Positions 27,571 to 36,448 of a DNA stretch of 64,000 nt are shown one piece after another. The position numbers and the translations under genes were made by a program. Under the pieces are notes generated by a model. It was not told the DNA's origin, did not search any database, and saw only the letters and a list, made by a program, of their open reading frames with translations. Where the stretch lies: NCBI GenBank assembly GCA_963824985.1, contig CAWGRQ010000008.1:28772-92771 (forward strand), given 5' to 3'. Numbering within the stretch: position 1 is the first letter of the stretch; every line of letters starts with the position of its first letter. The stretch comes from JAFNAG01 sp963824985 (GTDB taxonomy: Bacteria; Acidobacteriota; UBA6911).

Positions 27571-28152
27571 ATGGGAAGATCGCTTATGCAATTCCTCATG
27601 TGTATGGGGCTGGTGCTCTGGGTCCAGGCGCCGCAGGCCGGTGTGTCCGGACAGGCGAAGGTTGACGCGGGATCCCGGATTGAAAAAAGCGCCTACTTCG
27701 CCTTTGTCGATCGCGACTATATTTTAACGTTCGAGATCGTGGCTCCCGGTATTCCACTGTTGAATTTTGTCTCCATGACCGATACGGATGCGATCCTTTC
27801 CGCCAAGCAGGTGCGTTTGACCCTGGACAATCGAAAGGTCCCGGCCCAGGCATTTCTGATCGATACCGGCAACCCCAAGGAACCGATCGCCGTCCCCTCC
27901 CTGACGATGCGTGCCCGGTCCTCCTTCGGGGTGAGGGTCAGGGGCGAGTTCGCCAAGGAATCCGAAGTGCTGGGGGTGACGATCCGGGTGGGGAATGAAG
28001 ATCTCAAACTCGAGCCTCTGACCAGCCTGGCATTCGAAAACCTTGCGCTCAAGATCAACCGGATCAACCTCGGCTCGCCCGATTTCCGTGACGACTGGCA
28101 GGCCTTGAAGCTGGAAGTGTTGGGATCGCGGTCTCCCGCCCCGCGCCGCTGA
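27571..28152 (+). CDS. Small secreted hypothetical protein
   Basis: About 193 residues from the ATG at 27571, which has AGGA about 7 nt upstream; the frame is open to 27484. N-terminal hydrophobic signal (MQFLMCMGLVLWVQAPQAGV) followed by a beta-rich segment (YFAFVDRDYILTFEIVAPGI, KQVRLTLDNRKVPAQAFLID). No recognised family. It is divergent from the M14 peptidase gene, with which it may share a promoter region (27388-27570). Export to the periplasm or exterior is inferred from the signal sequence. Confidence 0.65.
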   Translation: MGRSLMQFLMCMGLVLWVQAPQAGVSGQAKVDAGSRIEKSAYFAFVDRDYILTFEIVAPGIPLLNFVSMTDTDAILSAKQVRLTLDNRKVPAQAFLIDTGNPKEPIAVPSLTMRARSSFGVRVRGEFAKESEVLGVTIRVGNEDLKLEPLTSLAFENLALKINRINLGSPDFRDDWQALKLEVLGSRSPAPRR

Positions 28153-28190
28153 CCCCAGCGCTGTTAATGCAGGCCCGATTCAAAGAACCA

Positions 28191-28282
28191 TGCCACGGAT
28201 TTCACAGATTTCACTGAGACCAGTCTCTTCGGATCCGCCTTTTCTGGCCAATCTGTGTAACCCGTGCAATCCGGGGCAAGCT
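28191..28282. repeat. Dispersed palindromic repeat, copy 3 (short, diverged)
   Basis: Left arm TGCCACGGATTTCACAGATT and right arm CAATCTGTGTAACCCGTGCA are imperfect inverted repeats of the same family as copies 1, 2, 4 and 5. The arms enclose about 50 nt without the long-form core. It sits between the small secreted protein gene and the convergent GGDEF gene. Confidence 0.75.
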
Positions 28283-28378
28283 TTTTATGCTGACTGTCAG
28301 CGTGTCCGCCTTTAGTGAACGGTATTGCCGCCAGACTGCATGAGTCATCGGATTTCACGGCAGGGCGGCGGTTTCCGG

Positions 28379-30250
28379 TCAATCGGCCACGATGGTCCGA
28401 TTCCCGCCGAGCGATTTGGCGTTGTACATGGCGCGGTCGGCGCGCTCGAGGAAATATTCCGCTTCCAGAGCGGTGGCGGACGAGGCAATGCCGATGCTGG
28501 CCGTGATCTCGCTCTGGAAGTGACGGCTTACCTGTTCCCGGATCCGCTCGGCGATCGCGTGGGCCTTTTCCATCGTTGTCTCCGGCATGATGATGGTGAA
28601 CTCGTCACCTCCATAACGATAGCAGGTGTCGACATTGGCCCTGACGAGTCCGAGGATCAACCGCCCGGTCTCCTTCAACGCCTGGTCGCCTTTGATGTGT
28701 CCATGCGTGTCGTTGAATTCCTTGAAGCCGTCCAGATCAAAAAAGCAGAGCGAGATACTGCGTTGAAATCGCTGGCATCGTTCCATCTCCATGGTCAGGG
28801 CGGAAAAAAAACGCCGGCGGTTGTACAGACCGGTCAATTCGTCGGTAATCGACAGTGATTCCAGCCGGCGCTCCAGCATCACATTTTCCGTCACATCCTG
28901 GGCCACGCAGAGGAATCCCAGCGTGCGCTTCTCCGGGTCGCACACGCGCTGCAGGGAGACATCGAGGTAGGCAACCGACTCCGCCTCCTGCTGTGCGAGC
29001 TTGATGCGTTCCAGGGTCAGGATTTCCTGATTGGTGATGTACGAAGCCAGTTCCCGGCGAAAACGCGGATCGCTGAACAGGGACAGGAGATCCCGGCCGA
29101 CGATTTGCCTGGGGGACAAATGAAAGATCGATTCCGAACCCACGCTGCAGGTCATCACGTATCCCAGGGTGTCGGTAGATAGCACCGCCAGGGATTTGGA
29201 CGACTCGAGGATTGCCTGCATGAACTCATTTGATTCCTGCGCATGTTCGAATGCCCGCAGGTTGTCGGAGGCCGAAGCGATGAGGGACGCGATTCCTTCC
29301 ATGGTGTCGAGATCTTCGCCGGGGAACGCGTCCAGGCGGTCGCTCCTGAGAAAGAGCACCCCGAGCAGCCGTCCGCGCAACCGGATCGGGACCGCCATTT
29401 CGGATCCGGGATCGCTGTCGGGCCGGGCGTCGGAATTGTTATTGCACAGGATTGTGTTCTGGCGCGCGCAATCTCCTGCCATCGCCGGCAGTTGCGGCTC
29501 CGCGGGCGCGGCGTTTTTGTGTGCGCGCGCCGCCAGTGTCAGTCCCGACCCCGGGTTGACGGTCCAGATCTGCGCTTCGAGGTAATCGAAGCTGATCCGG
29601 ATCAGTTCTGACGCCGAGTGAAGAAAGTCTCCCAGATCATCGACCATGACCGCCTGCTTGGCGATCTCGCTCACCATGGCGAGCTGGCGGGCGCGGCGGC
29701 ACTCCAGGTAGTGCATGTCGGAGTTCTCGATGGCCAGCGCCAGGTGGGAGGTAATGTAGGAGAGCAGGCTCATGTGGATCGTGGAGAGCGGCTCCTCGCC
29801 GTTCAATGCCAGGACCAGGATCCCCTTGAACTTGCCGCGCAGCATCAGGGGGGAATAGATCAGGGTGCCTGAATTGTTCGGCAGCAGATGGCGCCTTTCG
29901 ATGGCATCCGCATCGTCGGAGCTTTCGAAGCGGATTACACGCGGCTCGTGATCGACGATGCACCGGCGCAGGCGGGAGTTTTCCAGGACAATGACCTTGG
30001 GCCCGGTCAGCGGGGCCTGTCCCCCTTTATCCAGAGCGCAGAGTGTGGCCGTCGAATCACTGGCCCGATGCTGGATCAGGCTGAGACGCGCGAGCGGAAA
30101 GTGCTCCTGCAGGGCATTATGGCAGGCTCGGAGAATATCGGCCAGTATCAGGGAACCGTAGATGGATGTGGTCAGGCCTGAGGCTGTGGTGAGCGAGAGC
30201 GAAGCCCCCGCGGCCGGCGCCTCCCGCCATTCCTGCGTCCCCGGTTTCAT
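28379..30250 (-). CDS. GAF-GAF-PAS diguanylate cyclase
   Basis: 623 residues. Two GAF-like regions (about 25-180 and 190-335), a PAS region (about 345-450, ending with LDVSLQRVCDPEKRTLGFLC) and a C-terminal GGDEF domain with RYGGDEFTIIMPET. The intact GGDEF active site indicates synthesis of cyclic di-GMP. No membrane segment or signal peptide is visible, so it senses a cytoplasmic ligand or state. The start at 30250 lies 42 nt downstream of the alanyl-tRNA editing gene on the same strand, so they may be co-transcribed. Confidence 0.9.
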   Translation of the reverse strand: MKPGTQEWREAPAAGASLSLTTASGLTTSIYGSLILADILRACHNALQEHFPLARLSLIQHRASDSTATLCALDKGGQAPLTGPKVIVLENSRLRRCIVDHEPRVIRFESSDDADAIERRHLLPNNSGTLIYSPLMLRGKFKGILVLALNGEEPLSTIHMSLLSYITSHLALAIENSDMHYLECRRARQLAMVSEIAKQAVMVDDLGDFLHSASELIRISFDYLEAQIWTVNPGSGLTLAARAHKNAAPAEPQLPAMAGDCARQNTILCNNNSDARPDSDPGSEMAVPIRLRGRLLGVLFLRSDRLDAFPGEDLDTMEGIASLIASASDNLRAFEHAQESNEFMQAILESSKSLAVLSTDTLGYVMTCSVGSESIFHLSPRQIVGRDLLSLFSDPRFRRELASYITNQEILTLERIKLAQQEAESVAYLDVSLQRVCDPEKRTLGFLCVAQDVTENVMLERRLESLSITDELTGLYNRRRFFSALTMEMERCQRFQRSISLCFFDLDGFKEFNDTHGHIKGDQALKETGRLILGLVRANVDTCYRYGGDEFTIIMPETTMEKAHAIAERIREQVSRHFQSEITASIGIASSATALEAEYFLERADRAMYNAKSLGGNRTIVAD

Positions 30251-30292
30251 GGACGGATCCCTCCCCCGCGGCGGGCTCGCTGGCAGATCTGC

Positions 30293-31513
30293 TCATGAGT
30301 GCCCTCCATCCGTGTCATGATCGCATGTCCGAAAATAGTCAACGAGCGCCCGTGACCACTCTTCGAGCGCGGCTTCAGCAAACCCACCGGCTTGGGCCAG
30401 CTCGGACCTCCCGCCTCCCCTGCCGCCAAGCCTCGCGGTCAGGCTCCGGACGGCGACGCCACAATCCCCCCTCACATCCGCGCTCCGGGCCACCACCAGC
30501 TGCGGAGTGCCCAGCGTAGAGAATAGAATGGCGATTGTGCGCGGCGAGGCAGTCAGTTTCTGAGCCAGAATCTTCAAGACTTCGATCTTGCGATCCGTGT
30601 AGCGTTGAGAAACCGTTGCCAGCCCACCTGTCTTATCGGCAGAATGGCTCAATTCCTGCGCTTCCTTTTCCAGGAGCACGCCTTCGAGCCGTGCCTTGTC
30701 GCGCACGAGGGAGGATCGTTCCGCCAGGTATTTCTGGGTCAGGCCCGGCAGTTCGCATGGATGTGCCGAGTGCATTTTCCCCAGGTCCTTCAGCACGTCA
30801 TGATCCTGGTGGAATGCCTTCAACGCGCGGCCGCCGCACGCGAATTCAATCCGCGCCCCGCCTTTGTACCGCTCGCTTCCCAGGATGAAGATTATCCCGA
30901 TTTCTCCACAGCGGCGCACATGCGTCCCTCCGCAGGGGGAGCGATCGAAGTCCTGAATGTCGATGACACGAATCTCCCCCTCGCGCTGCGAGTCCTTGCG
31001 CACCCCAAGAGCATTCAGATCCTCCCGCCGGACGTTGAGGATGCTCACGGGACGGTCTTCGAAGACGATGCGGACCGCCAGATCTTCGACCCGGCGAAGT
31101 ACGTCGGCCTGCGCCTGGGGCAGGTCGAGATCGATTGTCGAGGTCTCCGGCCCGAGATGGAAGGAAAGGGTCGCGGCCCGCGCCACGGTCAGGAATGCCT
31201 GGGACAGGATATGCTGTCCAGTGTGCTGCTGCATGTGGTCGAATCTTCGATCCCAATCTATCCGGCCGCCGACCTGCGTGGATTCCGGCATGCGGTCGAG
31301 ATAGTGAATTACTCGTCCGGAGTCGTCTTCCTCCACCTTGTGCACGCGCGCCTCACCCAGAAACCCGGTATCGCACGGCTGCCCCCCCGAAATGGGATAA
31401 AAGGCCGTCTGGTCCAGCACCAGCGCCGGGGAGTCTCCGAGGTGGAGCCGGTCGACGATCGCGGCCGTGAATTCGGTCTGGTAGGAATCTTTGTAGTAGA
31501 GTCGTCTGGTCAT
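30293..31513 (-). CDS. alaX: Alanyl-tRNA editing protein (AlaX, long form with DHHA1)
   Basis: 406 residues. It has the AlaRS editing/SAD domain without the synthetase core: H97-x3-H101 in HTGQHILSQAF and the second metal site CGGTHVRRCG, both zinc ligands of the editing site. Residues 245-390 carry a helical segment and a DHHA1 domain ending in GGRGGGRSELAQAGG. It hydrolyses Ser- or Gly-tRNA(Ala) mischarged products in the cytoplasm. Length fits AlaX-L. Position upstream of the diguanylate cyclase has no obvious functional link. Confidence 0.9.
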   Translation of the reverse strand: MTRRLYYKDSYQTEFTAAIVDRLHLGDSPALVLDQTAFYPISGGQPCDTGFLGEARVHKVEEDDSGRVIHYLDRMPESTQVGGRIDWDRRFDHMQQHTGQHILSQAFLTVARAATLSFHLGPETSTIDLDLPQAQADVLRRVEDLAVRIVFEDRPVSILNVRREDLNALGVRKDSQREGEIRVIDIQDFDRSPCGGTHVRRCGEIGIIFILGSERYKGGARIEFACGGRALKAFHQDHDVLKDLGKMHSAHPCELPGLTQKYLAERSSLVRDKARLEGVLLEKEAQELSHSADKTGGLATVSQRYTDRKIEVLKILAQKLTASPRTIAILFSTLGTPQLVVARSADVRGDCGVAVRSLTARLGGRGGGRSELAQAGGFAEAALEEWSRALVDYFRTCDHDTDGGHS

Positions 31514-31680
31514 AATGCCCTCGTCCCCTATTTCAACGATCTTGAGTCCGATCCCGATCCGTAATGCCCAGGCATACGGGACTTCCGTCGGTCCGATCCC
31601 TGCTTTTCATGCCCCATTATAGGTCGGCAGCCGCGGCGGCGACAGCAGATGATGCACCCCGCGTGTCTCCAGAGAGTGCA

Positions 31681-31708
31681 GAACTTGGACAGAACTTGGA
31701 CACCCATT
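31681..31708. repeat. Left REP-like end of RAYT unit
   Basis: A 28-nt sequence made of two copies of AACTTGGACA followed by CCCATT. It is found inverted on the far side of the transposase gene. Confidence 0.8.
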
Positions 31709-31775
31709 TTTTGTTGCTTTTTTTCTTGGCACTTTCCATGAGTTCGCCAGTTAGAAATATGAAAAGAGGTGAACC

Positions 31776-32928
31776 ATGGCTCTGCCGCGCAGCAAATACG
31801 TCCAGGAGGGACAAGAAGGGGTGTATCACTGCTTCAGCCGGTGCGTCCGCCGGGCATTTCTGTATGGATTCGACCCACTCACAGGCCGGGACTTCTCCCA
31901 CCGCAAGGCATGGCTGGTCGATAGGTTGCGGTATCTCGCGGCCATCTTCGCCATCGAAGTCTGCGCCTACGCTGTCATGGAGAATCACTATCACACCATT
32001 CTGCGCACTCGCCCCGACATCGTCGCCAGTTGGTCGGATCGGGAGGTGGCCACCCGCTGGCTGACACTCTTCCCTCGGCATCGCGGCCTCGAAGGCATCC
32101 GCAATGCCGCCAGCCGAGAGAGGAAATCTGCGCCCTGGCGGATTGTCCGGAACGTATCGCACAGCTGCGCCAACGACTGTGCAGCCTGAGCTGGTTCATG
32201 GGCCGGCTCAACGAATTCATCGCCCGTGCTGCAAACAAAGAGGATAAGGTCAAGGGCCGGTTCTGGGAATCACGGTTCAAATGCCAGGCGCTGCTCGATG
32301 AAGCCGCCATTGCCGCCTGCATGGTATATGTAGATCTGAATCCGATCCGGGCCGGTACTGGCAGCAACTCCGGAGGAAAGCGACTTCACCAGCATCCAGG
32401 AACGGATCCGTGCCTGGCAGAAAGAAACGATGACGACAGCCTCTGTTCCCAGGCGAGGCGGCACAAGACATCCAGTCTGGCTCTTTCGGCAGGGACATGC
32501 AAATGCCGGAAAATGCCGGCGAAATTTCGAACCCTATTCCCGAACGCATTTCTGCCATGAGCAATTCCCTTGATGACGCAGCCCTTTCCGCCTGCTGGCT
32601 ATGTCCCATTCAATCAGATTCCGAACGGCGCGGAATCCTGCAGATGACTGCAGCCGAGTATTTCGATCTGGTGGACAAGTCGGGACGCATGACCCGGTCG
32701 GACAAACGCGGAGCCATCGATGCCGATCTTGCGCCGATCCTGCTGCGGATCGGCGCCAATCCGGAAGCGTGGCTTGAAACCATCTCCCGCTTCGGATCCA
32801 AATTCCGTCTCGCCGCCGGACTGCTTTCCAATCTGCGCAATTTTGCAGATCAGCTCGGCAGGCGGTGGCTCAAAGGCGTTGCGACGGCTCGTGCCGCCTT
32901 CGCATCATCACCGCCGCAATTGGCCTGA
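31776..32928 (+). pseudogene. REP-associated tyrosine (Y1/IS200-like) transposase, frameshifted
   Basis: AGAGGTG precedes the ATG at 31776. Frame 1 gives the N-terminus with the HUH metal-binding motif AVMENHYHTIL. After about 32100 homology moves to a second frame (CPERIAQLRQRL, SWFMGRLNEFIARAANKEDK, GRFWESRFKCQALLDEAAIA, YVDLNPIRAG). Near 32355 it moves to a third frame (ATPEESDFTSIQERIRAW). The C-terminal extension typical of long RAYTs is then seen from about 32560 to 32928 (TAAEYFDLVDKSGRMTRSDK). At least two frameshifts separate the parts, so the gene is inactive unless these are sequence errors. RAYTs move REP-type repeats. Confidence 0.85.
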
Positions 32929-33177
32929 TCCCTTACGCGCCCAACAGCCAATCCTCTGCAGATCTGGTGCTATCTTCTAACCGCATCGACCGCTTCCGGC
33001 ATCATTTGGTTTTCTCCATGCCGGTGACCGCCCTACTGCCCTGATCCCTGCCGATTTGTTTCACCCAATGGTCACATTCGTTCGCTCAATCCAAAATCGC
33101 CGCTCCACCCACAGAGGCTGAGATAAGGAATAAGATTAACAATGGGTGTCTAAGTTTTTTTAAGGAATAGGATGAAC

Positions 33178-33208
33178 AATGGGTGTCCAAGTTTCTGTCC
33201 AAGTTTGC
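33178..33208. repeat. Right REP-like end of RAYT unit
   Basis: Inverted copy of 31681-31708 with two inserted bases, containing GGGTGTCCAAG and CTGTCCAAGTTTGC. Confidence 0.78.
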
Positions 33209-33273
33209 TCCAAGTTTCGAATCTCGAATCCCCAATCTCGAATCTCGAATCATCTCCGAATCTTCCAGCTTTC

Positions 33274-33303
33274 TTGACACCGCTTCCATGCGCTGTCTAT
33301 ACT
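33274..33303 (+). promoter_or_regulatory. Sigma-70-type promoter of hslVU
   Basis: TTGACA (33274-33279), an 18-nt spacer and TATACT (33298-33303). The hslV ATG is at 33311, only 8 nt after the -10 box, so the transcript would be leaderless or nearly so. No ribosome-binding site is present between the box and the ATG. Confidence 0.75.
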
Positions 33304-33310
33304 CCCCCTG

Positions 33311-33886
33311 ATGATTTCATCCAATTTGGTATTTCATGGCACCACGATTCTGCTGGTCAGGCGCGGCGAGGAGACGGCGATGGCCGGCGACGGCCAGGTC
33401 ACGCTCGGGGATACGATTGTCAAGGCCAGTGCCCGCAAAATCCGGCGCATCCACAATGACAGCATCCTGGTCGGCTTTGCCGGCGCCACGGCCGATTCCT
33501 TTGCCTTGTTCTCCAGGCTGGAAGCCAAGCTGGAGCAGTTTCACGGCAACCTGAACCGGGCTGCTGTTGAATTGGCGCAGGAGTGGCGCATGGACCGGGC
33601 CTTGCGCCATCTGGAGGCCTACCTCCTGGCCACCGATGGCCGCGCCACGTACCTGCTGTCGGGAACCGGCGATGTCATCGAACCCGACGACGGGACACTG
33701 GCGGTTGGTTCCGGAGGGAGCTATGCGCTGGCCGCCGCCCGGGCGCTCTTGCTCCACACCAAACTGTCGGCTCGGGAAATCGCCCTGGCATCGGTCCGCA
33801 TTGCCAGCGAAATCTGCATTTTTACCAACGGAGACATCATCGTTGAGGTTCTGAAACCGGCAAAAGGCGGCCGACGGAAACGATAG
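33311..33886 (+). CDS. hslV: ATP-dependent protease proteolytic subunit HslV
   Basis: 191 residues, normal length. The propeptide MISSNLVFHG precedes the catalytic N-terminal Thr11 of the mature subunit (HGTTILLVRRGEETAMAGDG). GQVTLGDTIVKASARKIRRI and VGFAGATADSFALF are typical HslV sequence, and GSGGSYALAAARAL is near the C-terminal half. It forms two stacked hexamers and degrades proteins delivered by HslU. The strong promoter lies so close that the mRNA is probably leaderless. hslU follows 87 nt downstream. Confidence 0.95.
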   Translation: MISSNLVFHGTTILLVRRGEETAMAGDGQVTLGDTIVKASARKIRRIHNDSILVGFAGATADSFALFSRLEAKLEQFHGNLNRAAVELAQEWRMDRALRHLEAYLLATDGRATYLLSGTGDVIEPDDGTLAVGSGGSYALAAARALLLHTKLSAREIALASVRIASEICIFTNGDIIVEVLKPAKGGRRKR

Positions 33887-33973
33887 CGTCCTGTCTGTGG
33901 CCTTCCAGGCCGGGGATGGACATTGACCGGCGGCGCCTCGACCGCGCCGGTGCGAGAAAGGAATCTGCCGGAA

Positions 33974-35365
33974 ATGCGAAAACGCCCCCCCTCCTCTGCC
34001 CGCGGGCTCGATGACATGCCCCCTCGCGAGATTGTTGCCGAGCTCGACCGCTATGTGGTCGGGCAGCTCGAAGCCAAAAAAGCGGTTGCCATTGCCCTGC
34101 GCAATCGGGTCCGGCGCCAGAAGCTGGATCCGGAGATGGCCGAGGAGGTTGCCCCGAAGAACATCATCATGATCGGCCCGACTGGGGTCGGCAAAACGGA
34201 AATCGCCCGCCGGCTGGCCCGGCTGGCCAATTCTCCCTTTCTCAAGGTGGAGGCCACCAAGTTTACGGAAGTCGGTTATGTCGGGCGCGACGTCGAATCC
34301 ATGATCCGCGACCTGGTCGAGACCGCCGTGGACATGGTTCGCATGGAGCGGCTGGCGGAAGTCGCGGAGACAGCGGAACGCAACGCCGAAGAGCGGGTGC
34401 TAGACCTGCTGCTGGCGGCGCTCGAACCGACCCCCGGGGAACGCAGTTCCGGCGATCCTGGCAAGGACCTTGACCGGGTGGAACGAATACGTGACAAGCT
34501 GCGCCGGCGCCTGCATACCGGCGCGCTGGATCGCCGCCTCATCGAAATGGAAGTGCGCGAGCATCCGGTCAGCCCCTTCGCATTCCAGGTTTTTGAAGGG
34601 GCGAGCATGGAAGAGATTCAGTTCAATATGAAAGACCTGATCTCGGGCATGATGGAAGGCAAACCCAAAAAACGCCGCATGACGGTCGACGAGGCCCTGG
34701 ATTACCTCGAGCAGGAGGAGGAGCAGAAGCTGATCGATATGGAACAGGTCGCGCGGACCGCCCTGGATCGCGTCGAGGACAACGGCATTATCTTCCTTGA
34801 TGAAATCGACAAGATCGCCGGGCGCGAAAGCGGGCATGGTCCGGACGTTAGCCGGGAGGGCGTGCAGAGAGACATCCTGCCGATCATAGAAGGTACCAAT
34901 GTCAGTACCCGCTATGGCATGGTCCGTACGGATCACATCCTGTTCATAGCCGCCGGCGCATTCCACGTGTCGAAACCTTCCGATCTCATTCCCGAGATCC
35001 AGGGACGCTTTCCCATCCGGGTCGAGATGGCGACGCTGACGGAAAAGGACTTCGTGCGCATCCTCAAGGAGCCGCAAAATGCCCTGATCAAGCAATACGT
35101 CGCGCTGCTCGGGACCGAGGGAGTGAAACTCCGCTTTTCCGAGGAAGCCATCCGGGAAATCGCGCGCCTGGCATGCATCGTCAATGACAGTTCGGAAAAT
35201 ATCGGCGCTCGGCGCCTGCACACTATCCTGGAAGCGCTCCTGGAAGACATCCTGTTCAAGGGAGGAGAAATGGCCCGCAAGCCGGTGCGTATCGATGCCG
35301 ACTATGTGCGGCGCAAGCTCAGCCATATCGTCGCCGACAAGGACACCAGCCGGTACATCCTGTGA
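33974..35365 (+). CDS. hslU: ATP-dependent protease ATPase subunit HslU
   Basis: About 463 residues. MPPREIVAELDRYVVGQLEA is the family N-terminus; a short Arg/Pro-rich lead precedes it and AAAGGA lies about 10 nt before the ATG at 33974. Walker A is GPTGVGKT, with FTEVGYVGRDVESMIRDLV and Walker B GIIFLDEIDKIA. The insertion (I) domain lies between Walker A and B. The C-terminal SHIVADKDTSRYIL matches the tail that opens the HslV pores. It unfolds substrates with ATP and feeds HslV. The next gene starts in a TGATG overlap at 35363-35367. Confidence 0.95.
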   Translation: MRKRPPSSARGLDDMPPREIVAELDRYVVGQLEAKKAVAIALRNRVRRQKLDPEMAEEVAPKNIIMIGPTGVGKTEIARRLARLANSPFLKVEATKFTEVGYVGRDVESMIRDLVETAVDMVRMERLAEVAETAERNAEERVLDLLLAALEPTPGERSSGDPGKDLDRVERIRDKLRRRLHTGALDRRLIEMEVREHPVSPFAFQVFEGASMEEIQFNMKDLISGMMEGKPKKRRMTVDEALDYLEQEEEQKLIDMEQVARTALDRVEDNGIIFLDEIDKIAGRESGHGPDVSREGVQRDILPIIEGTNVSTRYGMVRTDHILFIAAGAFHVSKPSDLIPEIQGRFPIRVEMATLTEKDFVRILKEPQNALIKQYVALLGTEGVKLRFSEEAIREIARLACIVNDSSENIGARRLHTILEALLEDILFKGGEMARKPVRIDADYVRRKLSHIVADKDTSRYIL

Positions 35366-36448
35366 TGCCTGCCTCTTACAACTTTCCCATCCGCCCCCTG
35401 CTCTGCCTCGCACTTCTGGGCCTGTGCGCCTGCGCCAAGACCGGGGACCCGGAACCCCCGCAACTGCTGGTGCCGCGCCCCGCGTTGGACCTGAACGCGC
35501 GCCAGTACGGCGATGGAGTGATGCTGACCGTATCGCCGCCGACCCTGAACACGAACGGCTCCCTGGTGACGACCATGGGCCGGGTCGAGGTTTTCCGTAT
35601 CGCCGGCGATATCCGCAAGGATGCCGGTCCGCTCTCCGAAGAGAAATTCCTATCCCAGGCCGAAAAGATCATGACCGTTCCCGCCAGTGAGCTCGCCGGT
35701 TACCTGTGGGGAGGCGCCCTGGCGTTTACAGATCACCCCGATCCGGATGTCCGCTTCACTGCCGGATTCCGTTACGCCGTCCGCTTTATCAATCGCAGGA
35801 ATCAGACCGCCGGATTGAGCAACCAGGCCTTTGTGGCGCCCATTCCCATCCCGGCCGCCCCGGAGGGGTTGTCTTATACTCTGAGCCCCGATCATATCCG
35901 GCTGGCCTGGAAAGTCCCCGAAAAGAACGATGACGGGTCGATGCCCGCGCGCATCGCGGGATTCAATGTTTATCGGCTGGAGGATCCCAAGGCCCTCCCG
36001 ATCAAGTCGCTGAATGAGGAGTTGCTGCTCCAGCCCGAATTTGAGGACCGGGGCTTCCAGTTCGACAAGACCTACTATTACGCCGTTATCACGGTCGGCA
36101 GCCGGGAAAATCCTTACGCGGAAAGTTTCCCCTCGGCCCTGCTCCCGGTAACCCCGACCGATACCTTCCCCCCTCCCATGCCCGCGGATCTGACGGCCGT
36201 GGCGGAAAACGGCATCGTGACGCTGTTATGGCACCCCTCCGCGGCTGCCGATCTGGCCGGCTATCGGGTCTATCGCAGGATGGAGGGGTCGCCGGAACCG
36301 GATGCTGCTGCAGGAGCCGCTGGTGCAGACCTTGAGTTTTCGGGATGACCAGGTCATTCCGGGAAAAATTTACGAATACCAGATCGTTGCCGTGGACACT
36401 CATGGGAATGAGAGCCAGGCAGCGGCCAGAACCGTGGAGGTTAAATGA
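35365..36448 (+). CDS. Fibronectin type III lipoprotein, one apparent frameshift near 36302
   Basis: The N-terminus is a lipoprotein signal (LLCLALLGLCACAKTGDPEP, likely acylated Cys in LCAC). Fibronectin-III-like domains follow; GLSYTLSPDHIRLAWKVPEK and LTAVAENGIVTLLWHPSAAA are two strand signatures. The frame ends early at 36348. The expected end of the last domain (RDDQVIPGKIYEYQIVAVDT, HGNESQAAARTVEV) continues in another phase to a TGA at 36446-36448. Deleting the A at about 36302 restores GSPEPVLLQEPLVQTL. The restored stop then overlaps the next ATG by 4 nt, like other junctions here. It is anchored in the envelope; function unknown. Confidence 0.8.

Larger units (their letters stand above)
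31681..33208 (+). mobile_element. RAYT/IS200-like unit bounded by inverted REP-like ends
   Basis: The left end 31681-31708 (GAACTTGGACAGAACTTGGA and onward to CACCCATT) reappears inverted at 33178-33208 (AATGGGTGTCCAAGTTTCTG and onward to TCCAAGTTTGC), differing by single bases. A weaker extra copy (AATGGGTGTCTAAGTTT) is at 33141-33157. Between them lies one Y1-transposase gene that is now broken. REP-like repeats in inverted orientation around a RAYT gene are the known arrangement for REP-associated tyrosine transposases. Boundaries are inferred from the repeats; no target-site duplication was identified. Confidence 0.75.
32929..33310. other. Intergenic region with short direct repeats and right REP-like end
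   Basis: No gene seen. It holds two copies of AACAATGGGTGTC (33138 and 33175 areas) and a run of CAAGTTT and AATCTCGAATC direct repeats at about 33200-33250. It ends in the hslV promoter. The short AATCTCGAATC repeats are too short and too close for a CRISPR array. Confidence 0.6.

Noticed and set aside
33200..33255. Clustered AATCTCGAATC repeats as a CRISPR array
   Set aside because: Units are about 11 nt, nearly adjacent and without regular spacers; no cas genes nearby.
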